Notes: a model not told the origin generated them from the letters alone. A DNA stretch of 64,000 bases from Mycolicibacterium sp. TUM20985 (GCF_030295745.1 NZ_AP027291.1:5580001-5644000); one strand, 5' to 3'; counted from the first letter of the stretch, positions 50,325 through 60,134 are shown. A program made the numbers and translations.

Positions 50325-53300
50325 CCGGGTGATGGCATCGATGGCGCGGTAGATGCGCTGCTCACTGACCGGTCTCGCGGTGCCCAGCTGTTGGGCCCAC
50401 AGGCTGACCCGGAACTCCTCGATCAGACGAGCGACGTCCCGCACGTCCTCGGCCGCCGCCCGCGACTGTGAAAGCGCCTGAACCACTTCGCCATACGCCT
50501 GCTGTAGCTGGTGCACCCGCTGCATCCGGTCGCGGTCGGCGTTGATCCCGTGCGGCAGCCTGTCGAGGCGTCGGCCGACCGCCGTCACGTAACGCGCCAG
50601 ATCCAGCAGATGCGTGCCACCGGTGGCGGCGACGAAGCCCACCGGAAGCAAGGCGGCCAGCTGGGCACGGATGTCGGCGATGGCCTCCGCCTGGGTCGGT
50701 GACGGTGCGGCGGGCAGGGCGAGCTCGACCTCGCGGAGTGCCGCCAGCACCCGTTCGACGCGGTTGAGGATGTCTTGCATCGTCGGGGCGATGGCCGTCG
50801 CCACCCGGCTCTGCAGGGCGGTGAACTCGGCGCGGGTCCACACCGGCTTCGGCGCGAGGACCGCCACCGCGGCGTCGGCGCAGTCGTCCAGCAGCGCGGC
50901 GAGTGAACCGTCCGGGTTGGCGCCCAACATCAGACGCGTGCGCATATCCAGTGACTTCTCAACGGATTTGGTCGGCGACGGCACCGAAAGCCGCAGGAGG
51001 CGACGGGTGCCCGGCGCCATCGCGGCCGTTTGTTCCGCCGGCGTAGCGAACACCCGCACGTCTACCGAGGTGCGTTCGTCGACCAGGGCCGGATAGCCCC
51101 GCACGGCACGTCCACCGCCGGTGGTCTCCACCACCCGCGGCAACTCGTCGAGACCGACCGGCCACGCCCGAAGACCCCGCTGCTCGAGCTCACCGGCGAA
51201 GGCGTCGGCGACGGCGTCGCGGACCGGCGCGGCGAGTCGCTCCTGCAGCGCCTCGAGATCCTTGCCGCGCGCCAGCTCGGTGCCGTCGTCGGCCTCCACG
51301 GCGAACGTCACGCGCAGGTGATCGGGGATCTTCTCGAGGTCGAATGCCGCGATCGGGACCAGTACGCCGGTGCGGCGCCGCAGCTCCCGCTGCAATTCAT
51401 CCAGCAGCGGTCCGGCGGTCGGGTCGATCGAGCCGACCACGGCCCGCGCGGTGTCAGGTGCCGGTACGAAGTTCCGTCGCAGGTCCTTGGGGAGCGACTT
51501 GATGAGTGCGGTGATCAGCTCTTCACGCAATGCCGGGACGTGCCAGGCGAACTCATCACCGCCGAGACGGGCGAGCACCTGCACCGGTATGTGCACGGTG
51601 ACACCGTCGTCCTCTCGGCCCGGCGCGAAGCGGTACGTCAGCGGCAGCGACAGGTCGTCGGCCTCCCAGGTGTCCGGCTGATCCGTGTCGTCGTCGTGGC
51701 GCAGGAGGTCGTCGCGGGCGAAGGTCAGCAGATCCGGCGTGCGGTGCCGTTGCTTCTTCCACCACCCGTCGAAGTGACGTGACGACACCACCTCCGGTGG
51801 CACGCGGGCGTCGTAGAGGGCGTAGATCTCGTCATCGTCGACGAGGAGGTCGCGGCGGCGGGCGCGTTCCTCCAGCTCGGCGAGTTCGGTTCGCAGCGCT
51901 GCGTTGTCGCGGAAGAAGTGGTGCCGGGTCTGCCAGTCACCCTCGACGAGGGCATGGCGGATGAAGAGGTCCCTGGCGACCGCCGGATCGACCTGCGCGT
52001 AGTTGATGCGGCGGTGCGCGACCAGCGCCAGCCCGTACAGCGTGACCCGCTCGTAGCCCATCACCGCACCGCGCCGTGCGTCCCAGTGCGGTTCGCTGTA
52101 GGTGCGCTGAACGAGGTCACCCGCGACGCGTTCGACCGTTTCCGGTTCGATGCGCGCCGCGATCCGGCCGAACAGCCGACTGGTCTCGACCAGTTCGGCG
52201 ACGACGACCCACCGCGGTGGGCGTTTGGTGAGCACCGATCCCGGCGCGAGGACGAACTTCGAGTTGCGTGCCCCCTGATAGTCCCGGGAATCCTTGTTGT
52301 CCACCTCGCGAAAGCCGATGTGCGACAACAAACCCGCGAGCAGTGCGGCATGCACCCGCGCCGGGTCGGCGGGTTCGGGATCGTCGGTCTCGCGGATGCC
52401 GAGGTCGCGGGCGATGCTCCGCAGCTGACCCGCCAGGTCCTGCCACTCACGGATCCGCAGGTAGTGCAGGTATTCCGTGCGACACATGCGGCGGAACGCA
52501 CTGCCCGACAGGGCCTTTCGCTGCTCGCCTAGATAACGCCAGAGATTCAGGTAGGCACTGAAGTCGGAGAAGTCGTCGGCGAACCGCGCGTGCTTCTGGC
52601 GCGCGGCCTCCTCGTGGTCGGTCGGTCGCTCGCGCGGATCGGGGATCGACAGCGCCGCGGCCAGCACGAGCACCTCGCGGACGCAGCCCTCGGCATCGGC
52701 GGCGAGGATCATCCGACCGACGCGCGGATCCAGCGGAAGCTTGGCGAGCCGGCGGCCCAGGTCGGTGATCGCGCCATCGCCGTCGAATGCGCCGAGCTCG
52801 CGGAGCAGTTGCACGCCGTCGCGGATGCTGCGTGCATCCGGTGGGTCCAAGAAGGGGAAGTCCTCGATGTCGCCGAGGCCGAGTGCAGCCATCTGCAGGA
52901 TGACGGCGGCCAGGTTGGTGCGGAGGATCTCGGGATCGGTGTAGCGGGGCCGTAATTCGAAGTCGGGTTCGGAGTACAAGCGGATGCACACACCCGGCGC
53001 GGTACGTCCCGACCGGCCGGCGCGCTGGGCCGCCGACGCCTGCGAGATCGGTTCGATGGGCAGGCGCTGGACCTTGGTCCGGCGGCTGTAGCGGGAGATG
53101 CGGGCCATCCCGGGGTCGACGACGTAGCGGATTCCCGGCACCGTCAACGACGTCTCGGCGACGTTGGTGGCCAGCACCACCCGGCGGCGCGAATGTGATG
53201 GCGCGAAGACCTTCTGCTGCTCCGCGGTCGGCAAGCGCGCGTACAGCGGGAGCACCTCGGTGAAGCTGAACGCCTCGCGCAATACCTCTGCGGTATCACG

Positions 53301-54242
53301 GATCTCGCGCTCGCCGGACAGGAACACCAGCACGTCACCGGGCGGCTCGGCCTCCAGTTCGCGCACCGCGTCGATGATCGCCTCGGTCTGGTCGCGGACC
53401 TCCGTGCGGATCACGTCATGGTCCGGATCGTCGGGATCCTCGGAACCGTCGTCCGCACGCGTGACGACTTCCAAGGGGCGGTACCGGATTTCGACGGGGT
53501 ACGTCCGTCCCGACACCTCGACGATCGGGGCATCTCCGAAGTGGGCTGCGAATCGGCCGGGTTCGATCGTCGCCGACGTCACGATCACCTTCAGGTCGGG
53601 CCGTCGTGGCAGCAGCTCGCGCAGATAGCCGAGCAGGAAGTCGATGTTCAGGCTGCGTTCGTGCGCCTCGTCGAGGATCAGGGTGTCGTAGCGCAACAGC
53701 CGACGGTCCCGCTGGATCTCGGCGAGCAGGATGCCGTCGGTCATCAGCTTGACGAGCGTGCGGTCACTCGCGTGATCGTTGAACCGGACCGTATAGCCGA
53801 CGGCCTCCCCGAGCGGGACACCCAACTCGTCGGCGATGCGCTGGCCGACGGTACGGGCGGCGAGCCGTCGCGGTTGGGTGTGGCCGATGGTCCCGCGGAT
53901 GCCCCGGCCCAGCTCGAGGCAGATCTTCGGCAGCTGCGTGGTCTTGCCCGATCCGGTCTCCCCGGCGATCACGACCACCTGGTGTTCGCCGATGGCCTTG
54001 GCGATGTCGTGGCGCATCTCGCTCACGGGCAAATCGGGGTAGCTGATCTCGGGCACTGCGGCACGGCGGGTGGCGACCAGCGCCTCGCCCGTCGTGACCT
54101 GTTCGGCGATCTTGGCCAAGGCGTGGGGATCGTCCCCGCGCACCCCACGAAGTCGACGCCGCAACCGGTCGGCATCGCGGATCGTGAGGCCATCGAGGCG
54201 GGCGCGGAGCTCGCTCAGATCGCCACGGGACGGTTCGGACAC
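50319..54242 (-). CDS. hrpA: ATP-dependent RNA helicase HrpA
   Basis: A DEAH-box helicase of 1307 residues, as expected for bacterial HrpA. Motif I is AGETGSGKTTQLPK (about 84), motif II is DEAH in LILDEAHERS, motif III is TSATIEP, and motif VI is QRAGRSGRTAPG. The helicase-associated and OB-fold domains follow, then the long DUF3418 C-terminal domain (about 700-1300). The GTG at 54242 (MSEPSRGD) was chosen; a longer frame to 54404 overlaps no conserved sequence. HrpA acts in RNA and ribosome rescue metabolism in bacteria. It ends 6 nt inside the EphB-like gene. Confidence 0.95.
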   Translation of the reverse strand: MSEPSRGDLSELRARLDGLTIRDADRLRRRLRGVRGDDPHALAKIAEQVTTGEALVATRRAAVPEISYPDLPVSEMRHDIAKAIGEHQVVVIAGETGSGKTTQLPKICLELGRGIRGTIGHTQPRRLAARTVGQRIADELGVPLGEAVGYTVRFNDHASDRTLVKLMTDGILLAEIQRDRRLLRYDTLILDEAHERSLNIDFLLGYLRELLPRRPDLKVIVTSATIEPGRFAAHFGDAPIVEVSGRTYPVEIRYRPLEVVTRADDGSEDPDDPDHDVIRTEVRDQTEAIIDAVRELEAEPPGDVLVFLSGEREIRDTAEVLREAFSFTEVLPLYARLPTAEQQKVFAPSHSRRRVVLATNVAETSLTVPGIRYVVDPGMARISRYSRRTKVQRLPIEPISQASAAQRAGRSGRTAPGVCIRLYSEPDFELRPRYTDPEILRTNLAAVILQMAALGLGDIEDFPFLDPPDARSIRDGVQLLRELGAFDGDGAITDLGRRLAKLPLDPRVGRMILAADAEGCVREVLVLAAALSIPDPRERPTDHEEAARQKHARFADDFSDFSAYLNLWRYLGEQRKALSGSAFRRMCRTEYLHYLRIREWQDLAGQLRSIARDLGIRETDDPEPADPARVHAALLAGLLSHIGFREVDNKDSRDYQGARNSKFVLAPGSVLTKRPPRWVVVAELVETSRLFGRIAARIEPETVERVAGDLVQRTYSEPHWDARRGAVMGYERVTLYGLALVAHRRINYAQVDPAVARDLFIRHALVEGDWQTRHHFFRDNAALRTELAELEERARRRDLLVDDDEIYALYDARVPPEVVSSRHFDGWWKKQRHRTPDLLTFARDDLLRHDDDTDQPDTWEADDLSLPLTYRFAPGREDDGVTVHIPVQVLARLGGDEFAWHVPALREELITALIKSLPKDLRRNFVPAPDTARAVVGSIDPTAGPLLDELQRELRRRTGVLVPIAAFDLEKIPDHLRVTFAVEADDGTELARGKDLEALQERLAAPVRDAVADAFAGELEQRGLRAWPVGLDELPRVVETTGGGRAVRGYPALVDERTSVDVRVFATPAEQTAAMAPGTRRLLRLSVPSPTKSVEKSLDMRTRLMLGANPDGSLAALLDDCADAAVAVLAPKPVWTRAEFTALQSRVATAIAPTMQDILNRVERVLAALREVELALPAAPSPTQAEAIADIRAQLAALLPVGFVAATGGTHLLDLARYVTAVGRRLDRLPHGINADRDRMQRVHQLQQAYGEVVQALSQSRAAAEDVRDVARLIEEFRVSLWAQQLGTARPVSEQRIYRAIDAITRS

Positions 54243-54273
54243 TGGATCAACGATAGGCGTTCGCCGCGGGCGG

Positions 54274-55098
54274 TCAGCGCCGCCAGAAGTCGTACTCGTC
54301 ACGGCCGGGCCGGAAGCCCGCGGCCTCGACCACGTCGACCGCGATCCCGAACTTGTCTCCGACCCGCAGGGGCACGTGTGCGTCGCTGCCGAAGGACACC
54401 GCACCGCCGCCCTCCTCGTACCACCACCGCATCAACGTTGTCGACGCGAGCGGGCTGGCGGTGTTGAACTCCAGTGGCCGGTCCGACGCGGCGAGCGCAC
54501 GGAACACCGTGCGGTACTCCTCCTCGAAGTCGCCTTCCCGGTAGGTCCCCTCCCGCGCGGCGGGCCAGTAGCGGCGGGGGTAGTCGCAGTGCGCCAGCAC
54601 TTCGAAGACGTCGGAGCCCTCGACGAGACGTAGCAGCTCGCCGAAGTAGTCCCGCACGACGTCGTGGGCGGGCAGCGTGCCGAACAGCCGATTGGCGAAG
54701 ACCAGCCGGCCGTCGTGCACGATCGAGTGCAGCGACCCGAGCACGCGGTCGAAGGTGCCCGTTCGCAGGACGGCGGTGACGCTGCCCTCGAAGTGGTGCG
54801 GCTCACCGGCTTCGATGCCCGAGAGGATGCGGAGTTCACCGAACAGGTCGCGACACCGCTCGATGCTGGCGAGGTAGCCCTCGACGTCGACCGGCTGAAC
54901 GCGCGAACGGGCTGTGATCTGGGCGCCCTCCGGCGGGCGGTCGCACTCACCCCATTCGGTGAAGTCGACGTGCTCGGTGAAGGCGACGGCGGGCAGACCC
55001 ACCTCGACGGCACGACGGCAGGTGTCCTCCATCGAGGCGACCGGGCCGGTGTCCCAGGAGAACTGCGTGTGCACGTGGTTGTCGGCGGGAAGGGTCAC
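54274..55098 (-). CDS. PHP-family phosphoesterase (histidinol-phosphatase-like)
   Basis: A 274-residue metal-dependent phosphoesterase of the PHP fold. The metal-binding motifs are DNHVHTQFSWD (about 6-16), TEHVDFTEWGE, GIEAGEPHH, LGSLHSI, LAHCDYPRR and GSDAHVP near the C-terminus, matching HisK/HisJ-type histidinol phosphatases. Its true substrate could be histidinol phosphate or another phosphoester. The start is GTG at 55098. It is followed 31 bp later by hrpA on the same strand and is divergent from the SGNH lipoprotein gene. Confidence 0.88.
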   Translation of the reverse strand: MTLPADNHVHTQFSWDTGPVASMEDTCRRAVEVGLPAVAFTEHVDFTEWGECDRPPEGAQITARSRVQPVDVEGYLASIERCRDLFGELRILSGIEAGEPHHFEGSVTAVLRTGTFDRVLGSLHSIVHDGRLVFANRLFGTLPAHDVVRDYFGELLRLVEGSDVFEVLAHCDYPRRYWPAAREGTYREGDFEEEYRTVFRALAASDRPLEFNTASPLASTTLMRWWYEEGGGAVSFGSDAHVPLRVGDKFGIAVDVVEAAGFRPGRDEYDFWRR

Positions 55099-55143
55099 GC
55101 AGCCCACAGTGGCACGGTCGGTGGTTCTGGGTATGAAGGGGTG

Positions 55144-56097
55144 ATGGCCACGACGCGGACGACCCGGATCCGCCGCACGGCGGTCGCCGTCCTCGCGACG
55201 GCATCGCTCGTCTCGGCCTGCGGGGATACCGCGCGGGCACCCGTCCCGCCGGGTGCCGGGGCACCGTCGGTGGTGACTGATGAGACACCGCAGGGCGGTT
55301 GGACTCCCGGCAACGGCCCCACCTACGTCGCGATGGGGGATTCGGCCGCGGCCGCGCCGCTGGTCCCGCCGCAGGCGCAGCCCGCCGGGTGCCTGCGGTC
55401 GACCAACGACTATCCGTCGGTCCTGGCCCGCCACGTCGAGGCGTCGGCCTTCACCGACGTGACGTGCAGCGGCGCGCGGACCGAGCACCTCGCGTCGCGC
55501 TCGCAGTCCACCCTCACCGGGGACGTGCCGCCGCAGCTGGACGCCGTCACCGCGGACACCCAGTTGGTGACGGTCACCGTCGGCGGCAACGACGTCGATC
55601 TGCCGACGATCGCCGCGAACTGCCGCCGGACGAGCCTGGACGTCCAGCCCTGCATGCCCGACCTGGTCACCGACGGCGTCGACACCATCTCCCAAGCCAT
55701 CGACGCGGATGCCGACGACTGGTCGGACCTCGTGGCCGCCATCCGCGACAAGGCGCCGGCGGCGCGGGTGATCGTCGTCGGGTACGGCACGTACGTGCGG
55801 CCCGAGGGTTGTTTCCCCGACGAGCCGATCAATCCGACCGACGCCGCCTACTTCCAAGCGAAGATCGACGAGCTCGACGGACGGCTGCGACGGATCGCCG
55901 AGGATGCCGGCGCCGAATTCTTCGACACGCGCGCACTGTCGGTGGGCCATGACATCTGCGCCGCGCCGGAGGATCGCTACATCGAGGGCTTCGCCCCGGT
56001 TCGGCCCGCCGCGCCCCTACATCCCAATGGCGCGGGCACCCAGGCCGTCGGCTCCGCGCTCGCCGACTACGTCTTTGCGGTGCCTGCCAGGCGCTGA
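55144..56097 (+). CDS. SGNH-hydrolase lipoprotein (GDSL esterase-like)
   Basis: A 317-residue lipoprotein with lipobox LVSAC (C26). SGNH motifs are block I VAMGDSAAAAP (nucleophile S67), block III VGGNDVDLP and block V LHPNGAGTQ, with paired cysteines likely forming disulfides as in secreted actinobacterial lipases. It should act in the periplasm on acyl esters. The start is ATG at 55144; GTG at 55141 is in frame one codon earlier. It is divergent from the PHP gene (45-bp gap), and its stop is 4 bp from the convergent MTHFR gene. Confidence 0.9.
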   Translation: MATTRTTRIRRTAVAVLATASLVSACGDTARAPVPPGAGAPSVVTDETPQGGWTPGNGPTYVAMGDSAAAAPLVPPQAQPAGCLRSTNDYPSVLARHVEASAFTDVTCSGARTEHLASRSQSTLTGDVPPQLDAVTADTQLVTVTVGGNDVDLPTIAANCRRTSLDVQPCMPDLVTDGVDTISQAIDADADDWSDLVAAIRDKAPAARVIVVGYGTYVRPEGCFPDEPINPTDAAYFQAKIDELDGRLRRIAEDAGAEFFDTRALSVGHDICAAPEDRYIEGFAPVRPAAPLHPNGAGTQAVGSALADYVFAVPARR

Positions 56098-56101
56098 GCG
56101 A

Positions 56102-56992
56102 TCAGCGGTCGGGCGACCAGTAGTCCAACATCTCCGCGAACGTGTCGAAGGCCGGCCGGGACACCCCGTAGGTGGCCTCGAAGTGGATGCTCAGCGGGAA
56201 GCCGAGGGCTCCCACACCGTCGATGACGCGCTTGTAGAGATCGAGCATCTGCTTGCGCTTGTCCGCGGGGTCTGCGGCCGCCAACTCCTTGACGAAGGCT
56301 TGCTCGGCCGCGACGGCGGCGTTGCCGGGATCTTGGATCAGCCAGTCGATCAGCCCGACGTTGGACTCCATCTTCGGCACGAACCCGAACGACAGCAGGA
56401 TCTCGGGGCGGTGCTCGGTGGTCCCGGCGAAGTCGGTGAGGAAGCCGACGATCGCGTCCGAATACAGCAGCTGCGTCATCCCGTAGGTGGCGCCCTGGTC
56501 GCATTTGAAGTTGAACCGACCGTGTTCCCCGTCGCGGGTCGGAATGAGGATGGCTCCGCGGTTCGGCACGACTGCGTCGTACATCGACAGGGCGTCCGTC
56601 GGGGCGACGCCCGCGCCCTCGCCGTCGGCCATCGTGCGCGGTACGCCCACGAAGGCGATGCCGTCGAAACCGGCATCCCGCAGGTCGCCGAGACGTCGAG
56701 CCAGCGCGGGCTGGTCGAGGAACGAGGTCACCTGGGTGCAGAGTCCGTTCATCGCCGGCAGTTCCGGCTTGATGATCGACCAGTACTCGAGCACGTCGAG
56801 CTTCGGCTTCATCTCGATGGGACGGTCGTCGTCCTCCTCGATCATCCCGGGGATCATCACGTGCCGGATGCGGCCCTCGATGCCGGCGTCGGAGGCGAGC
56901 TGCAGCACCTTGTGGGCCTCGTCGACGGCGTACGCCGCGCCGCGGTCGACGTTGGGCGGGACGAGTTCCAGCGCGATGGTGTTGAGGGCCAA
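56102..56992 (-). CDS. Methylenetetrahydrofolate reductase, Rv2172c-type
   Basis: A 296-residue protein closely resembling M. tuberculosis Rv2172c over its full length: LNTIALELVPPNVDRGA at the start, IRHVMIPGMIEEDDDRP, GFDGIAFVGVPRTMADGEG, FNFKCDQGATYGMTQLLYS and the C-terminal SIHFEATYGVSRP. Rv2172c was described as an unusual, small MTHFR reducing 5,10-methylene-THF to 5-methyl-THF for methionine synthesis. The start is TTG at 56992, preceded by GGAG at 7 nt; no ATG or GTG lies upstream in frame. It is divergent from the iron-uptake gene at 57191. Confidence 0.85.
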   Translation of the reverse strand: MALNTIALELVPPNVDRGAAYAVDEAHKVLQLASDAGIEGRIRHVMIPGMIEEDDDRPIEMKPKLDVLEYWSIIKPELPAMNGLCTQVTSFLDQPALARRLGDLRDAGFDGIAFVGVPRTMADGEGAGVAPTDALSMYDAVVPNRGAILIPTRDGEHGRFNFKCDQGATYGMTQLLYSDAIVGFLTDFAGTTEHRPEILLSFGFVPKMESNVGLIDWLIQDPGNAAVAAEQAFVKELAAADPADKRKQMLDLYKRVIDGVGALGFPLSIHFEATYGVSRPAFDTFAEMLDYWSPDR

Positions 56993-57172
56993 GAGACTGC
57001 TCCAATTTCACGTCATCGGGCGACACACGGCGTGCGTGGCGCTCCGTTGCGCATGACCCATGTTTGCGGGCCGCCGGGACGACACCCTACCGATCGGTGC
57101 CGGAGTGGGCGCTGCGGCGCCAAGTGCACTGTAGCGAACCTCGACTATGGACCGCTCCTGATGACAAGTTAG

Positions 57173-57191
57173 TAATGTTAGCCTAACCAAA
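57173..57191 (+). promoter_or_regulatory. IdeR-like iron box ahead of the siderophore-binding lipoprotein
   Basis: TAATGTTAGCCTAACCAAA matches the IdeR consensus palindrome at 15 of 19 positions. The box ends on the A of the ATG at 57191. A TAGCCT at 57179-57184 could be the -10 hexamer, which would give a leaderless transcript starting at the ATG. It predicts repression by IdeR with iron. Confidence 0.82.
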
Positions 57192-58192
57192 TGTGGTCAT
57201 CTCGAATCTCCTCCCGGCCGCCTCGCGCGTGGGCCCTCCTGTCCGCGATCGTCCTCGGGTTCACGCTGCTGACCGGGTGCGGCAGTTCCAGTACGCCGGC
57301 GGCCGAGACGACCGCCGCGGCCGACACCGTCACCATCACCCACCGGTTCGGTGAGACGAAGATCCCCGCCAACCCGCAGCGGGTGGTCACGGCCGGGTGG
57401 ATCGACCAGGACTTCGTCCTGTCGCTGGGTGTCATCCCCGTCGGCAGCCGTGGCGGGTACTTCGACAACTACGACGACTTTCCGTGGGTGCAGCGGGAGA
57501 CCGCCGGCAAGGGCGTGCCGTCGATCGACGGGGACACCATCAACTTCGAGGGCATCGCGGCGGCCAAGCCCGACGTCATCTTCGCCATCAACGAGACCAT
57601 CGACCAGAAGACCTATGACCGGCTCTCGCAGATCGCTCCCACCGTCGTGCAGTCCGCGGACTACCCCGACGAGGAGACGCCATGGAACGTCCAGCTCGTG
57701 ACCACGGGCAAGGCGCTCGGCCGCGAGGACCGGGCTCAGCAGTTGGTGGATCGGGTCGACGCGAAGTTCGCCGAGGCGACGGCAGCGCATCCCGAGTTCG
57801 CCGGCAAGACGCTCATCTCCGACTTCACCTCGGAGGCCAACGCGCACTACGTGATCGGCAAGGGCGATCCGCGCAATGCGATCTTCGACCGGCTCGGGTT
57901 CGACACGAAGGACACGGTCGGCGACGTCTCCGAGGAGAAGCTGGATATCCTCGATGGTGACGTGCTCTTCGTCAACGGCCTGACCAAGGAGCAGATGGCG
58001 GCGGTGCCCTCCTTCCAGCGCCTGGCCGTCGTCCGCGACGACCGCACGCTCTACGCCGGCTCGGACTCCACGCTCAGCGGTGCGATCGCCTTCGGCGGAC
58101 CCGACGCGATGCTCTACGCCCTCGACGTGCTCGTCCCCCAACTGAGCAATGCGCTGACCGGCAAGCCCGTCGCCGACCTGTCCGACGCCTGA
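57191..58192 (+). CDS. Iron-siderophore ABC transporter substrate-binding lipoprotein (FecB-like)
   Basis: A 333-residue lipoprotein with lipobox LLTGC (C30). A class III periplasmic-binding-protein fold follows, with HRFGETKIPANPQRVV, FEGIAAAKPDVIFAINETI, NVQLVTTGKALGREDRA and GDVLFVNGLTKEQMAAV. It would deliver ferric siderophores to the FecCD/FecE permease encoded on the other strand. It starts at ATG 57191, the last base of the upstream IdeR box, and is therefore probably iron-repressed. The stop is 15 bp before a bidirectional hairpin. Confidence 0.93.
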   Translation: MWSSRISSRPPRAWALLSAIVLGFTLLTGCGSSSTPAAETTAAADTVTITHRFGETKIPANPQRVVTAGWIDQDFVLSLGVIPVGSRGGYFDNYDDFPWVQRETAGKGVPSIDGDTINFEGIAAAKPDVIFAINETIDQKTYDRLSQIAPTVVQSADYPDEETPWNVQLVTTGKALGREDRAQQLVDRVDAKFAEATAAHPEFAGKTLISDFTSEANAHYVIGKGDPRNAIFDRLGFDTKDTVGDVSEEKLDILDGDVLFVNGLTKEQMAAVPSFQRLAVVRDDRTLYAGSDSTLSGAIAFGGPDAMLYALDVLVPQLSNALTGKPVADLSDA

Positions 58193-58207
58193 ACCCACCC
58201 TCCTCGC

Positions 58208-58264
58208 CGAGCAGTCGCAAAGGGCCCTTAAACTCCGCGATTCAGGGCCCTTTGCGTCTGCTCG
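58208..58264. terminator. Long hairpin between convergent siderophore-binding and ABC-ATPase genes
   Basis: The arms 58208-58228 and 58244-58264 pair over 20 of 21 positions with the core AAAGGGCCCT. It is a near copy of the hairpin at 22739-22799. The downstream arm overlaps the last codons and stop of the ABC ATPase, so the terminator structure lies partly in coding sequence. Confidence 0.8.
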
Positions 58265-59063
58265 CGAGGAACCGGCGCGACGCCCGCGGGATCACCAGCG
58301 GCGTCCCCGTCTCGGGGTCGTCGATGACCTGGCACGCCAGTCCGTAGACGGCCTCGACGAGGTCCGCGGTGATGACGTCGGACGGGTTGCCCTGCGCCAC
58401 GACCGAACCCGCCTTCATGGCGATGATCTCGTCGGCGAAACGGCACGCGTGGTTGAGGTCGTGCAACACCGCCACGATGGTGCGGCCCTGCTCGGCGTTC
58501 AGTTCGGCGAACAGTTCGAGTAGTTCGATCTGATGGGCGATGTCCAGGAACGTGGTCGGCTCGTCGAGCAGGATCAGCGGCGTCTGCTGGGCGAGCACCA
58601 TCGCGATCCACACGCGTTGGCGCTGGCCACCGGAGAGTTCGTCGACCGGTCGTCCGGAGATCGAGGTCACGCCCGTCGCGGCCATTGCGTCGGCGACCGA
58701 CCGCTGATCGTCGCGGGAGTACTGGCGCAGCATGGTCTGATGCGGGAAGCGTCCGCGGGTGACCAGGTCGGCGACCGTGATGCCCTCGGGTGCGATCGAC
58801 GTCTGCGGAAGCAGACCCAGCCGCCGGGCCACGTCTTTGGTGCGCAGGCGGGTGATGTCGCTGCCGTCGAGGATCACCTGTCCCCCCGAGGGACTCAGCA
58901 ATCGCGCCAGACCCCGCAGAAGCGTGGACTTGCCGCAGGCGTTGGGGCCGACGATGGCGGTGACCGCACCGGGGTGGATCTCGACGGTGAGACCCTCGAC
59001 GATCGGGGTGGCCCCGTAGCCGAGCGACAGGTCTCGAGCGCCGAGGCTCGCGTATTCGGACAT
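58242..59063 (-). CDS. Iron-siderophore ABC transporter ATPase (FecE-like)
   Basis: A 273-residue ATPase powering ferric-siderophore import. Walker A is VGPNACGKSTLLRG (about 40-53), the Q-loop is GLLPQTS, the signature is ELSGGQRQRVW, Walker B is LILLDEPTTFLD and the H-loop is VLHDLNHA. The ATG at 59063 was taken; an ATG at 59066 is one codon earlier and AAGGGG sits directly before both. The last seven residues (ASRRKGP) and the stop are encoded by the downstream hairpin arm. It is the last gene of the sip-permease-permease-ATPase operon. Confidence 0.93.
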   Translation of the reverse strand: MSEYASLGARDLSLGYGATPIVEGLTVEIHPGAVTAIVGPNACGKSTLLRGLARLLSPSGGQVILDGSDITRLRTKDVARRLGLLPQTSIAPEGITVADLVTRGRFPHQTMLRQYSRDDQRSVADAMAATGVTSISGRPVDELSGGQRQRVWIAMVLAQQTPLILLDEPTTFLDIAHQIELLELFAELNAEQGRTIVAVLHDLNHACRFADEIIAMKAGSVVAQGNPSDVITADLVEAVYGLACQVIDDPETGTPLVIPRASRRFLASRRKGP

Positions 59064-59075
59064 CATCCCCTTCCG

Positions 59076-60134
59076 TCACCGACGCCGCGCCTGGACGACG
59101 AGCAGATAGACGAGGTAGAGCCCACCCAGCGTCACGGTCACCGCACCGACCGGCAGCTCGGCGGGTGCGAAGACCTTGACGGCGATCAGATCGCTTGCCA
59201 GCAGCAGGAACGCCCCCATCACCGCCGCCGACGTCAACCCGACGCCGGGGGCACCCGTCAACCGCCGCGCCAGTTGCGGTGCGGCCAGCGCCACGAAGGA
59301 GATCGGGCCCGCTGCCGCCGCCGCGACCGCGATCAGCAGCACTCCGATGCCGAAGTAGGCCAGTCGAATTCGCTCCGGCCGCAGGCCGACGGCGCCTGCG
59401 GCATCATCCCCCATCTGCAGGATGGGGAGCGCGGGCCCGACGACCAGCAGCATCGCGACGGCGATGACCAGGCCGCCCACGACGGGAAGGACCTGCGCCC
59501 ACTCCAGTCCGCTGAGCGACCCCTGCTGCCAGATGGATGCCGTAATCGCCTGACGCAGGCGGCTCTTCAGGATGATCCACTGGCAGAGTGAACTCAGTAC
59601 CGCGCTGACGGCGATCCCGACGATGATGAGGCGGAAGCCCGCGAGCCCATTGCGGTAGGACAGCACGTAGACGACCACGGCTGTGGCGAGGCCCCCGAGC
59701 ACTGCGCTCACCGCAATCGTGTAGTAGCCGCCGCCGAGCAGTGCGATCGCGATCAGGGCCCCCGCGTAGGCGCCGAAGTCGAAGCCGATGACGTCCGGGC
59801 TTCCCAGCGGGTTGCGCGTCAGCGCCTGGAAGATCGCGCCGGAGATGCCGAGAGCGGCACCGATCAACAGCGCCAACAGGATTCGCGGCATCCGCCACTC
59901 GAGGACCAGGACACTCGCGAAGGAGTGGTCGCGACCCAGCAGGATCGACAGCACCTGGCCGGGCGCGACGTCGTACTGGCCGACACCCAGCGCAAGGACG
60001 GCCAGCCCCAGCGCCGCCGAGCCGAGGATCGACAGCACCGCGAGGCTGCGCCATGGCACCCGCAGCGACACCGTGGGCTCGCGGCGGAGGACCAATTGCC
60101 GGTGCCCGAAGTCAACCGTGTCGAGCGGGCTCAC
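59076..60134 (-). CDS. Iron-siderophore ABC transporter permease 1 (FecCD family)
   Basis: A 352-residue inner-membrane permease with about nine to ten helices of the BtuC/FecCD family. Signatures include WRMPRILLALLIGAALGISG, QALTRNPLGSPDVIGF (the conserved RNPLAxPxxLG-type loop) and PISFVALAAPQLARRLTG. The start is GTG at 60134 (MSPLDTVDF), overlapping the stop of the other permease (GTGA). It forms the membrane heterodimer with the next gene and is followed by the ATPase gene 12 bp later. Confidence 0.92.
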   Translation of the reverse strand: MSPLDTVDFGHRQLVLRREPTVSLRVPWRSLAVLSILGSAALGLAVLALGVGQYDVAPGQVLSILLGRDHSFASVLVLEWRMPRILLALLIGAALGISGAIFQALTRNPLGSPDVIGFDFGAYAGALIAIALLGGGYYTIAVSAVLGGLATAVVVYVLSYRNGLAGFRLIIVGIAVSAVLSSLCQWIILKSRLRQAITASIWQQGSLSGLEWAQVLPVVGGLVIAVAMLLVVGPALPILQMGDDAAGAVGLRPERIRLAYFGIGVLLIAVAAAAAGPISFVALAAPQLARRLTGAPGVGLTSAAVMGAFLLLASDLIAVKVFAPAELPVGAVTVTLGGLYLVYLLVVQARRR

